Assembly (NCBI GenBank): GCA_000824805.1
Contig: CCNA01000045.1
Coordinates: forward strand, 62,001 to 126,000
Direction: 5' to 3'
Length of the DNA stretch: 64,000 bases
Source of the DNA: Mesorhizobium sp. SOD10
GTDB taxonomy: Bacteria; Pseudomonadota; Alphaproteobacteria; Rhizobiales; Rhizobiaceae
Shown: piece after piece, positions 17,943-28,061 of the stretch
How the letters are laid out: every line of letters starts with the position of its first letter
Position numbering within the stretch: position 1 is the first letter of the stretch
Translations under genes and position numbers: made by a program
The notes under the pieces: generated by a model
Seen by the model: only the letters and a program-made list of their open reading frames with translations
The model's database searches: none
What the model was told of the DNA's origin: nothing

Positions 17943-19823
17943 TTACTGGCCTGAAACGCCGGGAGCGATCGGCGAGATGAACGGCGCGCTCCAGTTGCCG
18001 CCGACGAAGAACAGCGACTGGTTCGGCGGCGGGGGAGGCGGGCTGGCCGCCTGACCGTTGGTCTGCTGGGGCTGCTGCGCCGGCTGTCCGTTGGGCACCA
18101 CGCCGCCCGAGAGCGCCAGCCCGCGTCCGACATAGGAGGCAATGCCGGACAGCCAGATCTTGTATTTCTGGGCATTGATCTCAGCCTTGTCCAGGCGCGC
18201 CACGCCCTTCGAAATGCTTGCCTTGATCTCGGCACCGTCGATCGGCAGCGAACCGTTGGCGACGTCGTTGAGCGCGAAGAAACCGCCTTGCTGGTTGCGC
18301 TTGAGGAAGGCCGGCAGATCGAGCCCGTTGAGCGTGCCCGGCCCGAACGTCGCCGAGAACGACCCGTCGGCATTCTCGAAGATGGAATTCCAGGCCTTGC
18401 CCGGCCCCTTGAGGATGACCGATACCGTGCCGGTGCCGGCCGGCACCAGCCGCGTCATTCCCGCCGCCGTGGCAAAGGCACCCGTATCGACATCCGAAGC
18501 CAGGAGCCGCATCTCGACCTGCGTGCCTTCCGGCTTACGGTCGAAGCGCAGGCTGCTCTGGATGTTGCCGTTGAAGGCCGACGCGTCGGATATGTCGAAG
18601 ACGGCAAGGCCGTTCTTGACCTGCGCGGTCGCGGCGACGTCGGCAAGCTGCACCGGTCCCGCGTTGGCATGCGCCGCCGAGAGCCTGAGGTCGAGGTTGA
18701 TGCGGTCGGCGAAGCTGGTGTCGATGTCGCCGAGGCCGGCCTCGCCGGTGGGCGCGACAGGTGTGAAAGCCGACAGGAAGGATCTCAGATCCAGCGTATC
18801 GAAGGCGAGCGTGCCGGCAATCACCGGGCGCCCTTCGGCGAAGGAGAAATCCAGCGCTCCCATGCCCGGATTGTTGTTGAGCGTGACCGTGGTGTTCTCG
18901 AACTTCGCGCGCCCCGCCGAAGCGTTCACCTTGCTGCTGACCGAGACGGCGCCGATCGCAGCGCCCGGTGCGATGCCGGCCTGCGACCACTCCAGCACGC
19001 GCCGCAGCGACGGCGCGGCAAACTTCGCCTGGCCGTCCAGATAGCCATTGTCCGACATCGAGGCCGTTCCGTCGAAGGAGAATGTCGCGGGCGCCGCCTT
19101 GAAGGAAAGGGTGACGGGAGCTGCCCCACCGGCAAACAGCACCAGCGGTTTCGCGGAGGAGAAATCGAGCTGCACGCTCTCGCCGCGCCAGATTCCGGTC
19201 GCGGTCAGCGACGCATCGCTGTTCATCGCTTCCCAGTTGACCTGGCCATTCAGGCTGCTCAGGATTTCAGTGTCCTTGCCGTCGATCGAAGTCACCACGC
19301 GGCCATCGCGGAATTCGACGGTGCCAAACGGATCGGAAGGCAATCTGCCGAGATCCGGCTTCTGCGGGTTGGCGCTGACCACGCCACGCGCGGTATCGAT
19401 CGAGCGCGTGATGCGCCCGCCGGTCGGAAGCGGCGGCAGATAGAAGCCGCTCGCCGTGCGCTGAACCCTGATCGTCGGGCGCACCAGCCTTGCGGTCGAG
19501 AAGGCGACGTCGCCCTGCAGGGCGGCCATGGCTGAGAGATCGACTTCGACGCGGTCTGCCTCGACCACCGGCGGCGTTTCGGTCTCGGTCCATTGCGACA
19601 GCGTTACGTCGCTGAGGATGGCCCGGAACTTTGGCCACACTTCAATGCGCGGCGAGCCGTCGATTGTGACCCTGAAGCCGCTCCAGGCGCTCAACTCCCA
19701 GGCGATGCGGTCGCGCACGATGCGGGTCGAGGCAATCAGCGGTAGCGCAGCGACCGCGAGCGCGATGACGAGCACGGCAACGCCGATCGCCCACACCCCG
19801 CGCCGGATCAGAGATGATCGCAT
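17943..19823 (-). CDS. AsmA family protein
   Basis: A 626-residue protein with one N-terminal membrane helix (about residues 9-29, AIGVAVLVIALAVAALPLIA) and a long periplasmic beta-rich region. Its N-terminal DRIAWELSAWSGFRVTIDG is the AsmA signature, and the C-terminal AsmA-2-like part (about residues 350-590) includes GTGTVSVILKGPGKAWNSIF. AsmA-like proteins form bridge-like structures implicated in phospholipid transport and outer-membrane assembly. The C-terminus is Pro/Gln rich and disordered. It is a single gene, convergent with pot. Confidence 0.88.
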   Translation of the reverse strand: MRSSLIRRGVWAIGVAVLVIALAVAALPLIASTRIVRDRIAWELSAWSGFRVTIDGSPRIEVWPKFRAILSDVTLSQWTETETPPVVEADRVEVDLSAMAALQGDVAFSTARLVRPTIRVQRTASGFYLPPLPTGGRITRSIDTARGVVSANPQKPDLGRLPSDPFGTVEFRDGRVVTSIDGKDTEILSSLNGQVNWEAMNSDASLTATGIWRGESVQLDFSSAKPLVLFAGGAAPVTLSFKAAPATFSFDGTASMSDNGYLDGQAKFAAPSLRRVLEWSQAGIAPGAAIGAVSVSSKVNASAGRAKFENTTVTLNNNPGMGALDFSFAEGRPVIAGTLAFDTLDLRSFLSAFTPVAPTGEAGLGDIDTSFADRINLDLRLSAAHANAGPVQLADVAATAQVKNGLAVFDISDASAFNGNIQSSLRFDRKPEGTQVEMRLLASDVDTGAFATAAGMTRLVPAGTGTVSVILKGPGKAWNSIFENADGSFSATFGPGTLNGLDLPAFLKRNQQGGFFALNDVANGSLPIDGAEIKASISKGVARLDKAEINAQKYKIWLSGIASYVGRGLALSGGVVPNGQPAQQPQQTNGQAASPPPPPPNQSLFFVGGNWSAPFISPIAPGVSGQ

Positions 19824-20088
19824 TTCGCCCCGTATGCTTTCGTTGCCAATAAATCCCCCGACGGGTGTAACCGAGCGCCGACGCTTTTCAAGTCTTTATG
19901 GCCTTGCGATGGCATTTGCGCAGCGGCGACCATGGGTCGCCCGAACAAAATCTTGCTCTGCTGCGCTGCAATATGCATAAGCGGGCTGCACGATCCCGAT
20001 CCGCAATCGCGCGCCGTTTCTGGGACGATGGCATATGCGACGATGAGCTTAACTGGCTCGAACGCGAAGCGCTTTGGGAGGAGCGATC

Positions 20089-22047
<1,959 letters not shown>

Positions 22048-22160
22048 CGGTTAACAAAATATGTCCACCGAATTTACCTAGATTTCATGGGTGGTACACA
22101 TTCGTAAATTTTTTTGGCTGCCGGTAAGGACTTGTTAAGGGACGACCCCGATAGTCGCGT

Positions 22161-22265
22161 GTAACTTGAGGGAGAAATCCCGTTCCTCGCCCCTGAGGTT
22201 CAGCTCAAGCCCCCGTTGTGACAGCATCCCATTTCTCAAGGCGTCCTCCAGGACGCCTTTTTCTT
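22161..22265 (+). ncRNA. Candidate structured small RNA ending in an intrinsic terminator
   Basis: The sequence between acetoacetyl-CoA synthetase and the histidine-kinase terminus folds by eye into a closing stem CTTGAG (22165-22170)/CTCAAG (22204-22209). This encloses a GGA-GAAA-TCC type hairpin (22171-22180) and a CCTC/GAGG hairpin (22185-22188/22195-22198). It is followed by a single-stranded stretch and a strong terminator at 22239-22264. The start is a guess; CTTGTT at 22131 could be a -35 element but its -10 is weak. It could instead be only the 3' UTR of the upstream gene. I do not recognise a named family. Confidence 0.4.
22239..22264 (+). terminator. Intrinsic terminator
   Basis: AAGGCGTCCT and AGGACGCCTT form a perfect stem with a CC loop, followed by TTTTCTTT. 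It is placed to end transcription of the acetoacetyl-CoA synthetase region or the candidate small RNA, and read in reverse it lies just after the stop of the convergent histidine kinase gene. Confidence 0.85.
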
Positions 22266-22286
22266 TGGCGGTGGCCTTCCGGCAGG

Positions 22287-25200
22287 CTATTCCGCAAGCA
22301 CGCGCGTCGAAGGGAAGGCGACCTCGACCAGGGTTCCTTCGCCAGGCGTCGAGGTGATGGCGAAACGGGCGCGGTTCGCCTCCACCATGGCCTTGGTGAG
22401 GGGCAGGCCGAGGCCCGTGCCGTCGCCGCGTCCGCGCTTCAGCGCATTGATCTGCTTGAACGGCTTCAGCGCCTGCTCGATCTCGGCCTGGGTCATGCCG
22501 ATGCCGGTGTCACGCACACGCATGACGACATCGCCCGAGGCCTCGTAAGCGGTCGAGACGATCACCTGGCCGCCGGCCTGGGTGTAGCGGATGGCGTTGG
22601 ACAAGATGTTGAGGGCGATCTGGCGCACGCTTCTCAGGTCCGCCACCACCTCCGGCAGTCGCGAAGCGAAGCTGGAGCGGATGATGACGCGTTCGCGGTT
22701 GGCCTGCGGCTGCATCATCGCCACTGTCTCGGCGAGCGTGTCGTTGAGCGACACCGCCTCGTAATCCATCTCCTGCTGGCCGGCCTCGATCTTCGAGATG
22801 TCGAGCAGGTCGTTAACCAGGTCGAGCACATGGTTGCCCGACCGGTTGATGTCGCGCAGATAGTCGCGATAGCGGTCGTTGGTGATCGGGCCGAATTTCT
22901 CGTCCACCATCAGCTCGGAAAAACCGATGATCGCGTTGAGCGGGGTGCGGATCTCGTGGCTGATGCGGGCCAGGAAATCCGTCTTCTGCGAGGAGGCGCG
23001 CTCGGCTACCGCGCGGGCTTGCGTCAGGTCTTCCTCCGCCCGCTTCCATTGCGTGATGTCGCGCACCACGGCGCAGAAGCCGCTGTCGTTGGGCAGCCTG
23101 CCGATGGTCATGAACAGCGGAATGAAACGCCCCTGCGCCTCGCGGCCGATGACCTCGCGGCCGTCATTCAACACGCTCGCAACGCCCGGCTCCGAAAGGC
23201 CGGCGAGATAGTCGCGCGCCGCACGCTGGCTTTCGATGGCAAACAGCGAGGCGAACGGCTTGCCCGCGACCTCGTCGCTGTCGAAACCGAACAGCGCTTC
23301 CGCCGGCCGGCTGATCGAGCGGATATTGCCGTCGCGGCCGATCAGCACGACGCCGTCGGTGGCGGTGTCGATGATGGTGCGCATCTCGGCGATGCGCGAC
23401 TTCAGCTCCGGCACGTCCGGCTGCAGCGCCGGTTCGTCATTGGCGGCGGTGAAATGCGCCGCGTCTTCCTCGCCGGATCGCCGCACCACCAGCATCAGCG
23501 CCTTGCCGCCGCGCCACGGCACCGAGCGCAGCAGCGCCTCGATCGGGAATTCCTGGCCCTGGCGGGTCTTGAGCTTCAGCGAGTGGTCGCTTTCGTCCGT
23601 CGCGGTGTCTTCGGCATAGGGATCGGCGAAGAGCGCGCCAAGGCCCCCCGCATCCGCGAGGTCGTCCAGCGCGTCGTAGCCCGTCAGTTCGAGGAACGCG
23701 TCATTGGCATAGTGCAGCACGTCGCCCGAATGGATGAGCAGCGGCACCGGCAGCCTGGCGAGGATGGATGTATCGGGCGCCTTGGCCTCTTCTCCGGTCG
23801 AAAACGCGGACGGGACAAAACCCGAAAGTTTCAGCGGCGGCACGTCGAGGCGCGGCCGCGCCTCTTCCGGCTGTTCTTCCGCCCTGGCGGCATCCGCGTC
23901 GGAGCCTGCCCAATCCCCATTGTCCTGCGCATCGCGGAAATCGTCGGCGGTCATGCTGTCGTCGTCGGCCGCCGCATCGAGGCCAGGCCGCCCGGCAGCC
24001 ACCTGCTGCGCCGCAGGCTCTTCGGCCGGCTGCCGCGGTTCCGCGGCAGCATATTCGGCAGCCTGCCGGGCATCCTCTGCCTGCTCGGGCTGCGAAACCG
24101 GCGCGCCCCCAGTTTCGTCGGCGGATTTCTCGCCATCGGCATAGTTGAGCAGCGAGCCGGAAACGGCCGAGGTCCCGGTCTGGCTAGCGGCCTCCGTCTC
24201 GGCGGTGTCATCGATACCGTCGAGCCGCGCCAGGTCTTCCTGATCTTCCGCCTCGGTCTGCGCCTCAGCGGTCACCGCATCGGCCTTTGCGTCATCGGCT
24301 TCCGAGGCTTCCGGTGCGGATGCCGGGCTCGCTTCCCGCGTGGAATCGTCGTGCTCGACAGCGTCAGGCGGAAGCGGCTGGTTTGCGTCGGCCCTCGATG
24401 CGCTTGTCGGTTGTTTTACCGTCGCCGCATCCTCGCCGCCGGCGGTCGCATCGGGCTGCTTGTCGGCTTCGGCGGCACGTTCCTCGGCAGGCGCGGCGCT
24501 GTCCTTGCGCAACCGCTCGCCAATCTCGCGGAAGGCGCTGCGCTCGAGGACCGACAGGCTCCGCAGATTTGACGGCGTGTCGGTTCCCGGCTGCTTGTCG
24601 TTGGCCGGCTGGCGATGCTCGGCCAGCCTTATCACCTTGTCGGCGAAGCGACGCTCCGGCTTGGGCACGATGGTCAGCGCCGGCACTTCGCCCCGGAATG
24701 GGTCCTCGGGCTTTGGCTGTTCCGGCGGCGTCTGCTCCGCCGCCGGCGGCTCGACCGACGGTCCGGTCCCGCCGGAGGAGGTGGCCTCGGTCGGTGCGGC
24801 ATTCGGCACCAGAACCATGCCGAGCGCTTCGGGATCGACCACGGCGTCAGCCGCGCGCGCAACGCCGAAACCGCGAAAACCTTCGAAAGCGCGGCTGCGC
24901 CCATAGACGGGCAGCGCCGCCAGATCGACGGGGATCTTCAGACCGGTTCCCGCCACCGGCCACAGCACCGAGCGCCCGGACCAGGTATCGCGCCGGTCGA
25001 GCAGGCCGGCGATCTCGCCCGAGGCGTCGAGGCCGAAAGTGGCGGCGACATCCCTGAAGCGGCGGCCAATCACATCGGCGGCAGGCTGGCCGACGATGTT
25101 GGCGAATTCAGGCGACAGCGCGCTGAACCTGCCTTCGGCGTCGGTACGCCAGACGAAGCGCAGCGGCGGCGCGGAGCGGTCGATGTCGCGGGGCGGGGCC

Positions 25201-26327
25201 GGCCGGGCTGATGCGGCGGTTTCGCCGGCATCCCGCTCTTGGGCTTCGGTCGTAGCGGTCCCTTCCGGCGCGTCCTTCGCCGGCGTCGCCGGTCGAGCAT
25301 GCCCGGCATCCTCGTTGCCGGCATTGAAGTACCAATGGTCGTGCTGGCCGGTGCCGGCATCGGCGGCCCGTTGGCTGGAGCCGGCGGCGTCGGCCTGATG
25401 GTCGGCTGTGGGCTGCTGACCGGCCAAGGTCAGGCTGTCGGTGCCGGGTCGTGCATTGCCCTCGGCATCGTCTGGGGCCGGCTCGGCCTCTTCGCCAGCC
25501 GCCGCGGCCGGCACCGGCTTGTCCGGGGCGGACTCGGGCTCGACTGCCGGGCTTTCACCTGGCGGCGCAGCGCTAACGGTCTCCGGCGCCGCAACCCGTC
25601 GATCGCTGGTCTGATCGCCTTGGTCGGCGGTCGATCGATCTTGTTGGTCGCTGTCCGCACCGTCGAGCTGGCCCTCGTCGATCACGACCAGCAGATGGCG
25701 CGTGTCGGTAAGCCGCGCAAAACCGGCCGGGTAGGAGGTAGCGGCGCCAGGCACGAGGCGCTTGACGACGCGGTCGCCGCTGCTTGCCACATCCGCAACC
25801 AGGGCAGCCAGGGTTCGCGGCTCGATGCCGAGCGCCGCGAAGCCGTCCGACGCTGCCTCGACGTCGCCATGCGCGTCGACGAAGGCGATGAAATGAGCGG
25901 GTTCGGTGAAACCGCCTATGGCGCAGCTGGCGATCTCGCCGGCGCTGCGCGAATTGGTCTGCGCCGCCGGCACCGCCAGCAGGATTGCCTTCTCCCCATC
26001 CGGCATCGTCACGGCGCTGGCCAGGAAGCCGACGGCGCGGCTCACCATGCCGGTGGCCAGCCTCACCGTGATGGCGCGGTCACTGCCGATATCCGGAAAA
26101 CCGCTGGTCGCCATGATCTGCCGCCGGGCGATCGGCGGCAGCTGCGCCGAGGCGCCGATGACGGCTTCGATATCCGGATAACCAAACACCGACGCCCCCG
26201 GACCGTTCGCCCAGATCACCTGTTCGAGGTCGGCCGACAGAATGGCCAACGCGTCGCCCGCGGCAAAGCGCTGACGCACCGCATCGAGCACGGCGACATC
26301 GAGGAAGGAATAGTTTTCAGGCGGCAT
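22287..26327 (-). CDS. Large PAS-domain sensor histidine kinase, PdhS/DivJ-PleC-like
   Basis: This 1346-residue protein has no clear transmembrane segment. An N-terminal PAS-like region (residues ~1-130) is followed by a long acidic, Ala/Pro/Glu-rich disordered middle interrupted by PAS-like segments (around 420-520 and 860-950). A PAS domain just before the kinase core (about 985-1100) leads to the HisKA box RISHEIRTPLNAIIGFSELM with phospho-His near 1124. The ATPase domain carries the N box QIALNILSNAIRY, DTGIGM and GTGLGLPL. The DHp sequence is of the DivJ/PleC/PdhS type, which control DivK and asymmetric division in alphaproteobacteria. The start MPPENYSFLDVAVLD (26327) is chosen because a TTAA-N7-TTAA CtrA box lies 33 bp upstream, inside the longer open frame. 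Confidence 0.88.
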   Translation of the reverse strand: MPPENYSFLDVAVLDAVRQRFAAGDALAILSADLEQVIWANGPGASVFGYPDIEAVIGASAQLPPIARRQIMATSGFPDIGSDRAITVRLATGMVSRAVGFLASAVTMPDGEKAILLAVPAAQTNSRSAGEIASCAIGGFTEPAHFIAFVDAHGDVEAASDGFAALGIEPRTLAALVADVASSGDRVVKRLVPGAATSYPAGFARLTDTRHLLVVIDEGQLDGADSDQQDRSTADQGDQTSDRRVAAPETVSAAPPGESPAVEPESAPDKPVPAAAAGEEAEPAPDDAEGNARPGTDSLTLAGQQPTADHQADAAGSSQRAADAGTGQHDHWYFNAGNEDAGHARPATPAKDAPEGTATTEAQERDAGETAASARPAPPRDIDRSAPPLRFVWRTDAEGRFSALSPEFANIVGQPAADVIGRRFRDVAATFGLDASGEIAGLLDRRDTWSGRSVLWPVAGTGLKIPVDLAALPVYGRSRAFEGFRGFGVARAADAVVDPEALGMVLVPNAAPTEATSSGGTGPSVEPPAAEQTPPEQPKPEDPFRGEVPALTIVPKPERRFADKVIRLAEHRQPANDKQPGTDTPSNLRSLSVLERSAFREIGERLRKDSAAPAEERAAEADKQPDATAGGEDAATVKQPTSASRADANQPLPPDAVEHDDSTREASPASAPEASEADDAKADAVTAEAQTEAEDQEDLARLDGIDDTAETEAASQTGTSAVSGSLLNYADGEKSADETGGAPVSQPEQAEDARQAAEYAAAEPRQPAEEPAAQQVAAGRPGLDAAADDDSMTADDFRDAQDNGDWAGSDADAARAEEQPEEARPRLDVPPLKLSGFVPSAFSTGEEAKAPDTSILARLPVPLLIHSGDVLHYANDAFLELTGYDALDDLADAGGLGALFADPYAEDTATDESDHSLKLKTRQGQEFPIEALLRSVPWRGGKALMLVVRRSGEEDAAHFTAANDEPALQPDVPELKSRIAEMRTIIDTATDGVVLIGRDGNIRSISRPAEALFGFDSDEVAGKPFASLFAIESQRAARDYLAGLSEPGVASVLNDGREVIGREAQGRFIPLFMTIGRLPNDSGFCAVVRDITQWKRAEEDLTQARAVAERASSQKTDFLARISHEIRTPLNAIIGFSELMVDEKFGPITNDRYRDYLRDINRSGNHVLDLVNDLLDISKIEAGQQEMDYEAVSLNDTLAETVAMMQPQANRERVIIRSSFASRLPEVVADLRSVRQIALNILSNAIRYTQAGGQVIVSTAYEASGDVVMRVRDTGIGMTQAEIEQALKPFKQINALKRGRGDGTGLGLPLTKAMVEANRARFAITSTPGEGTLVEVAFPSTRVLAE

Positions 26328-26359
26328 GCGCTGGCCGACCCTCCGAGCGGCATTTTCAG

Positions 26360-26374
26360 TTAACGCTTTGTTAA
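26360..26374. promoter_or_regulatory. CtrA-type binding site TTAA-N7-TTAA
   Basis: TTAACGCTTTGTTAA is an exact match to the full CtrA consensus. It lies 33 bp upstream of the PdhS-like kinase start, and a GTTAAC half-site occurs again near 26440. This would link the kinase gene to the CtrA cell-cycle circuit. Confidence 0.6.
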
Positions 26375-26486
26375 TAAAAGCCCGCGGCCCGGAGGTCCAC
26401 AAGCCTAGGCTTGCATCGGTCGAAATCTCTGGGCTCTTGGTTAACGACCCTTGCGGCTGACGTGCGGGAAGATTTTTATGGTGCGG

Positions 26487-26504
26487 TGCAACAAAGATGT
26501 TGCA
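26487..26504. promoter_or_regulatory. TGCA-rich palindrome upstream of the phasin gene
   Basis: TGCAACA-AAGA-TGTTGCA is a perfect 7-bp dyad about 85 bp upstream of the phasin start, immediately followed by another ATGCA. PhaR/AniA repressors of PHB granule genes bind TGC…GCA-type repeats, so this is a plausible PhaR operator. Inference from position and shape only. Confidence 0.5.
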
Positions 26505-26587
26505 ATGCACAAAAAATCCTTTATGTTGCCATCATACATGAACGAGACGGCTTTCTGTCAAAGCCGCTATCCCGAAAAGGTTGGAAA

Positions 26588-27055
26588 ATGTCCAAGACCA
26601 CTGCCAAGACCGCCGCTGAGACCATCGAAAACGTCGAATTCCCCAGCTTCGACGCCTCCAAGGCCACCGACCAGATCCGCGCCTTCGCCGAGAAGGGCGT
26701 CGAGCAGTCGAAGGAAGCCTATGCCAAGCTGAAGAGCGGCGCCGAGGAGACCCAGAAGGTTCTGGAGTCCACTTACGAGACCGCCAAGACTGTTTCCAGC
26801 GACGTTTCGCTGAAGGCCATCGCCGCGCTGCGTGCCAATGCCGAGGCCAACTTCTCGCACCTCGAAGCCCTGGTCGGCGCCAAGACCCTTTCGGAAGTCG
26901 TCGAGCTGCAGACCGCGTTCCTGCGCAAGCGCGTCGAGATGGCCGTCGAGCAGGCCAAGGAGTTCCAGACCGTCGCCACCAAGGCGGTCGAGGACGTCTC
27001 CAAGCCTGTCAAGAGCGCCTTCGAAAAGGCGATGAAGGACGCCAAGGCTGCCTGA
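26588..27055 (+). CDS. Phasin family protein
   Basis: A 155-residue amphipathic helical protein: AFAEKGVEQSKEAYAKLKSGAEE in the first helix, then LRANAEANFSHLEALVGAKTLSEVVELQTAFLRKRVE, the core phasin_2 signature, and an Ala/Lys-rich C-terminus. Phasins coat polyhydroxybutyrate granules and control their number and size. The ATG at 26588 is preceded by GGAAA; the upstream open frame has no conserved content. A TGCA palindrome upstream may be a PhaR site. The transcript probably runs into, or lies just before, the three-hairpin RNA at 27140-27243. Confidence 0.93.
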   Translation: MSKTTAKTAAETIENVEFPSFDASKATDQIRAFAEKGVEQSKEAYAKLKSGAEETQKVLESTYETAKTVSSDVSLKAIAALRANAEANFSHLEALVGAKTLSEVVELQTAFLRKRVEMAVEQAKEFQTVATKAVEDVSKPVKSAFEKAMKDAKAA

Positions 27056-27139
27056 TTTCGGCGCACAACCCTGCGATGCATCAAAACGTCGCATTTCGTC
27101 AGACAAATAGTCGTGCGATAGGGTTGAATAACCAGATAC

Positions 27140-27245
27140 CCGGGGATGGAACCTCCTCCCTCCGTCTCCGGGGTGACCAGCCAGCACCTCCTCCCGCTGG
27201 CTCGTAACAGGAAAAGGCCGGCACCTCCTCCCGCCGGCCTTTTCT
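27140..27245 (+). ncRNA. Small RNA with three identical anti-Shine-Dalgarno loops (alpha-r14/CcsR-like)
   Basis: Three consecutive hairpins each expose exactly the same 10-nt loop ACCTCCTCCC, at 27151-27160, 27186-27195 and 27223-27232. The stems are different: 11 bp (27140-27150/27161-27171), 7 bp (27179-27185/27196-27202) and 11 bp (27212-27222/27233-27243). The last is followed by TTCTTTTG and works as the terminator. Loops containing CCUCCUCCC are complementary to ribosome binding sites and are the hallmark of the rhizobial alpha-r14 (NfeR1) family and of Rhodobacter CcsR RNAs. It starts about 85 nt after the phasin stop, so it may be processed from the phasin mRNA 3' end or have its own promoter. 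Confidence 0.78.
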
Positions 27246-27396
27246 TTTGCCTTGACGAAAGTGGATGAGGAAACCCGTCCTTTGCCTTATCAAGGCCCTT
27301 GAATTAGAATCCGATAGCCCGTATTTGACGCATCGCCGAACGACAGGGCGGATCACGGAGAAAGACGCTTCACCTCGATCCAGCTCAGGCACGCGT

Positions 27397-27473
27397 GCCG
27401 TTGTAGCTCAGTTGGTTAGAGCACCAGATTGTGGATCTGGGGGTCGCTGGTTCGAGCCCAGCCAACGGTACCA
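27397..27473 (+). tRNA. tRNA-His (GTG)
   Basis: A complete 77-nt cloverleaf with encoded CCA. The D-arm region is GCTCAGTTGGTTAGAGC, the anticodon stem CCAGA/TCTGG holds the loop TTGTGGA (anticodon GTG), and the T-arm is GCTGG-TTCGAGC-CCAGC. The acceptor pairs GCCGTTG with CAACGGT, giving a G1-U72 wobble and discriminator A73, with no G-1. This unusual form is the one described for Caulobacter and many other alphaproteobacteria. Its 3' 17 bp are the attachment site of the island. Confidence 0.97.
27457..27473 (+). other. attL core within tRNA-His
   Basis: CCCAGCCAACGGTACCA, covering the 3' half of the T-arm, the acceptor strand and CCA. The bases on either side (G before, T after) differ from the right copy (T before, C after), so the shared core is exactly 17 bp. 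Confidence 0.85.
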
Positions 27474-27541
27474 TCCCCTTATCGCGTAAATAGTTGATTC
27501 CTCGAATTAAGATTAGATCGCGAGTGCGCCCGCGCGCGATT

Positions 27542-27577
27542 TTGTGTCACAAATTGTGCTACCTATTGTGATCCAAA
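27542..27577 (+). repeat. Three 12-bp iterons, left set
   Basis: TTGTGTCACAAA, TTGTGCTACCTA and TTGTGATCCAAA are contiguous, each sharing TTGTG at the same phase. They end three bases before the ATG of the integrase-like fragment, suggesting promoter/operator or recombinase arm sites. Confidence 0.75.
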
Positions 27578-27580
27578 TGA

Positions 27581-27730
27581 ATGGTGGAACGTGGGCGAAG
27601 GCGCGAAGAGCACCATCCTGATCGCTACCTGCAACTCAGAGGCGGGCATTTCCACTATCGCCGGGGTAAGTACCGTTTTCTGTTGCTATGCCGGGAAACC
27701 AGGTTGGCCCGGGTCGGTGTGGAGCACTAA
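27581..27730 (+). pseudogene. Integrase-like N-terminal remnant
   Basis: An ORF of 49 codons starts ATGGTGGAACGT directly after the iterons. Residues 16-28, YLQLRGGHFHYRR, resemble the N-terminus of tyrosine recombinases with a DUF6538-type start, which read like YLQRRGG-YYYRRRVP. The expected VP and core-binding domain do not follow, and a stop comes at 27728. No other frame continues the similarity. Position about 110 bp from the attachment core is where an integrase gene is expected. The match is short, so this is inference. Confidence 0.45.
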
Positions 27731-28061
27731 TCTTGGCCAACTTTCGACGGGCAGCTGGCGGCCAGGCATTTCCCCGAACCACCTCGGCGAGCACGCCGCA
27801 TCCCGTCGCCCGATGGCGGCCATTGAAACCGTCACCCGGCGGGGAGAATATCTTAGTCCGGATCTTGGCGGGGGTCGCACGCACCGCGGAGGTCACGGCT
27901 GCAGTAATTGCCGCGCTCTCAGGTCTAAACAGCACAAGCTCATCTCCGCATATCGGATAGAAGCCACAATCACTGTTGCTCTCTTGCAGGTGCTCGCATT
28001 GCAAGATTTCTCTGCGTGAGATGCTGGGCTTGGCTGTCGAACGCTGGAATCGCTGCCCCCC
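27731..28061. other. Stretch without a supported gene
   Basis: Several overlapping ORFs exist on both strands but none has recognisable domains, ribosome binding sites or plausible composition. Probably eroded integrase-region sequence. Confidence 0.5.

Noticed and set aside
22218..24572. 784-codon open frame on the plus strand
   Set aside because: It lies opposite the histidine kinase gene, including its conserved ATPase domain, and has no recognisable content.
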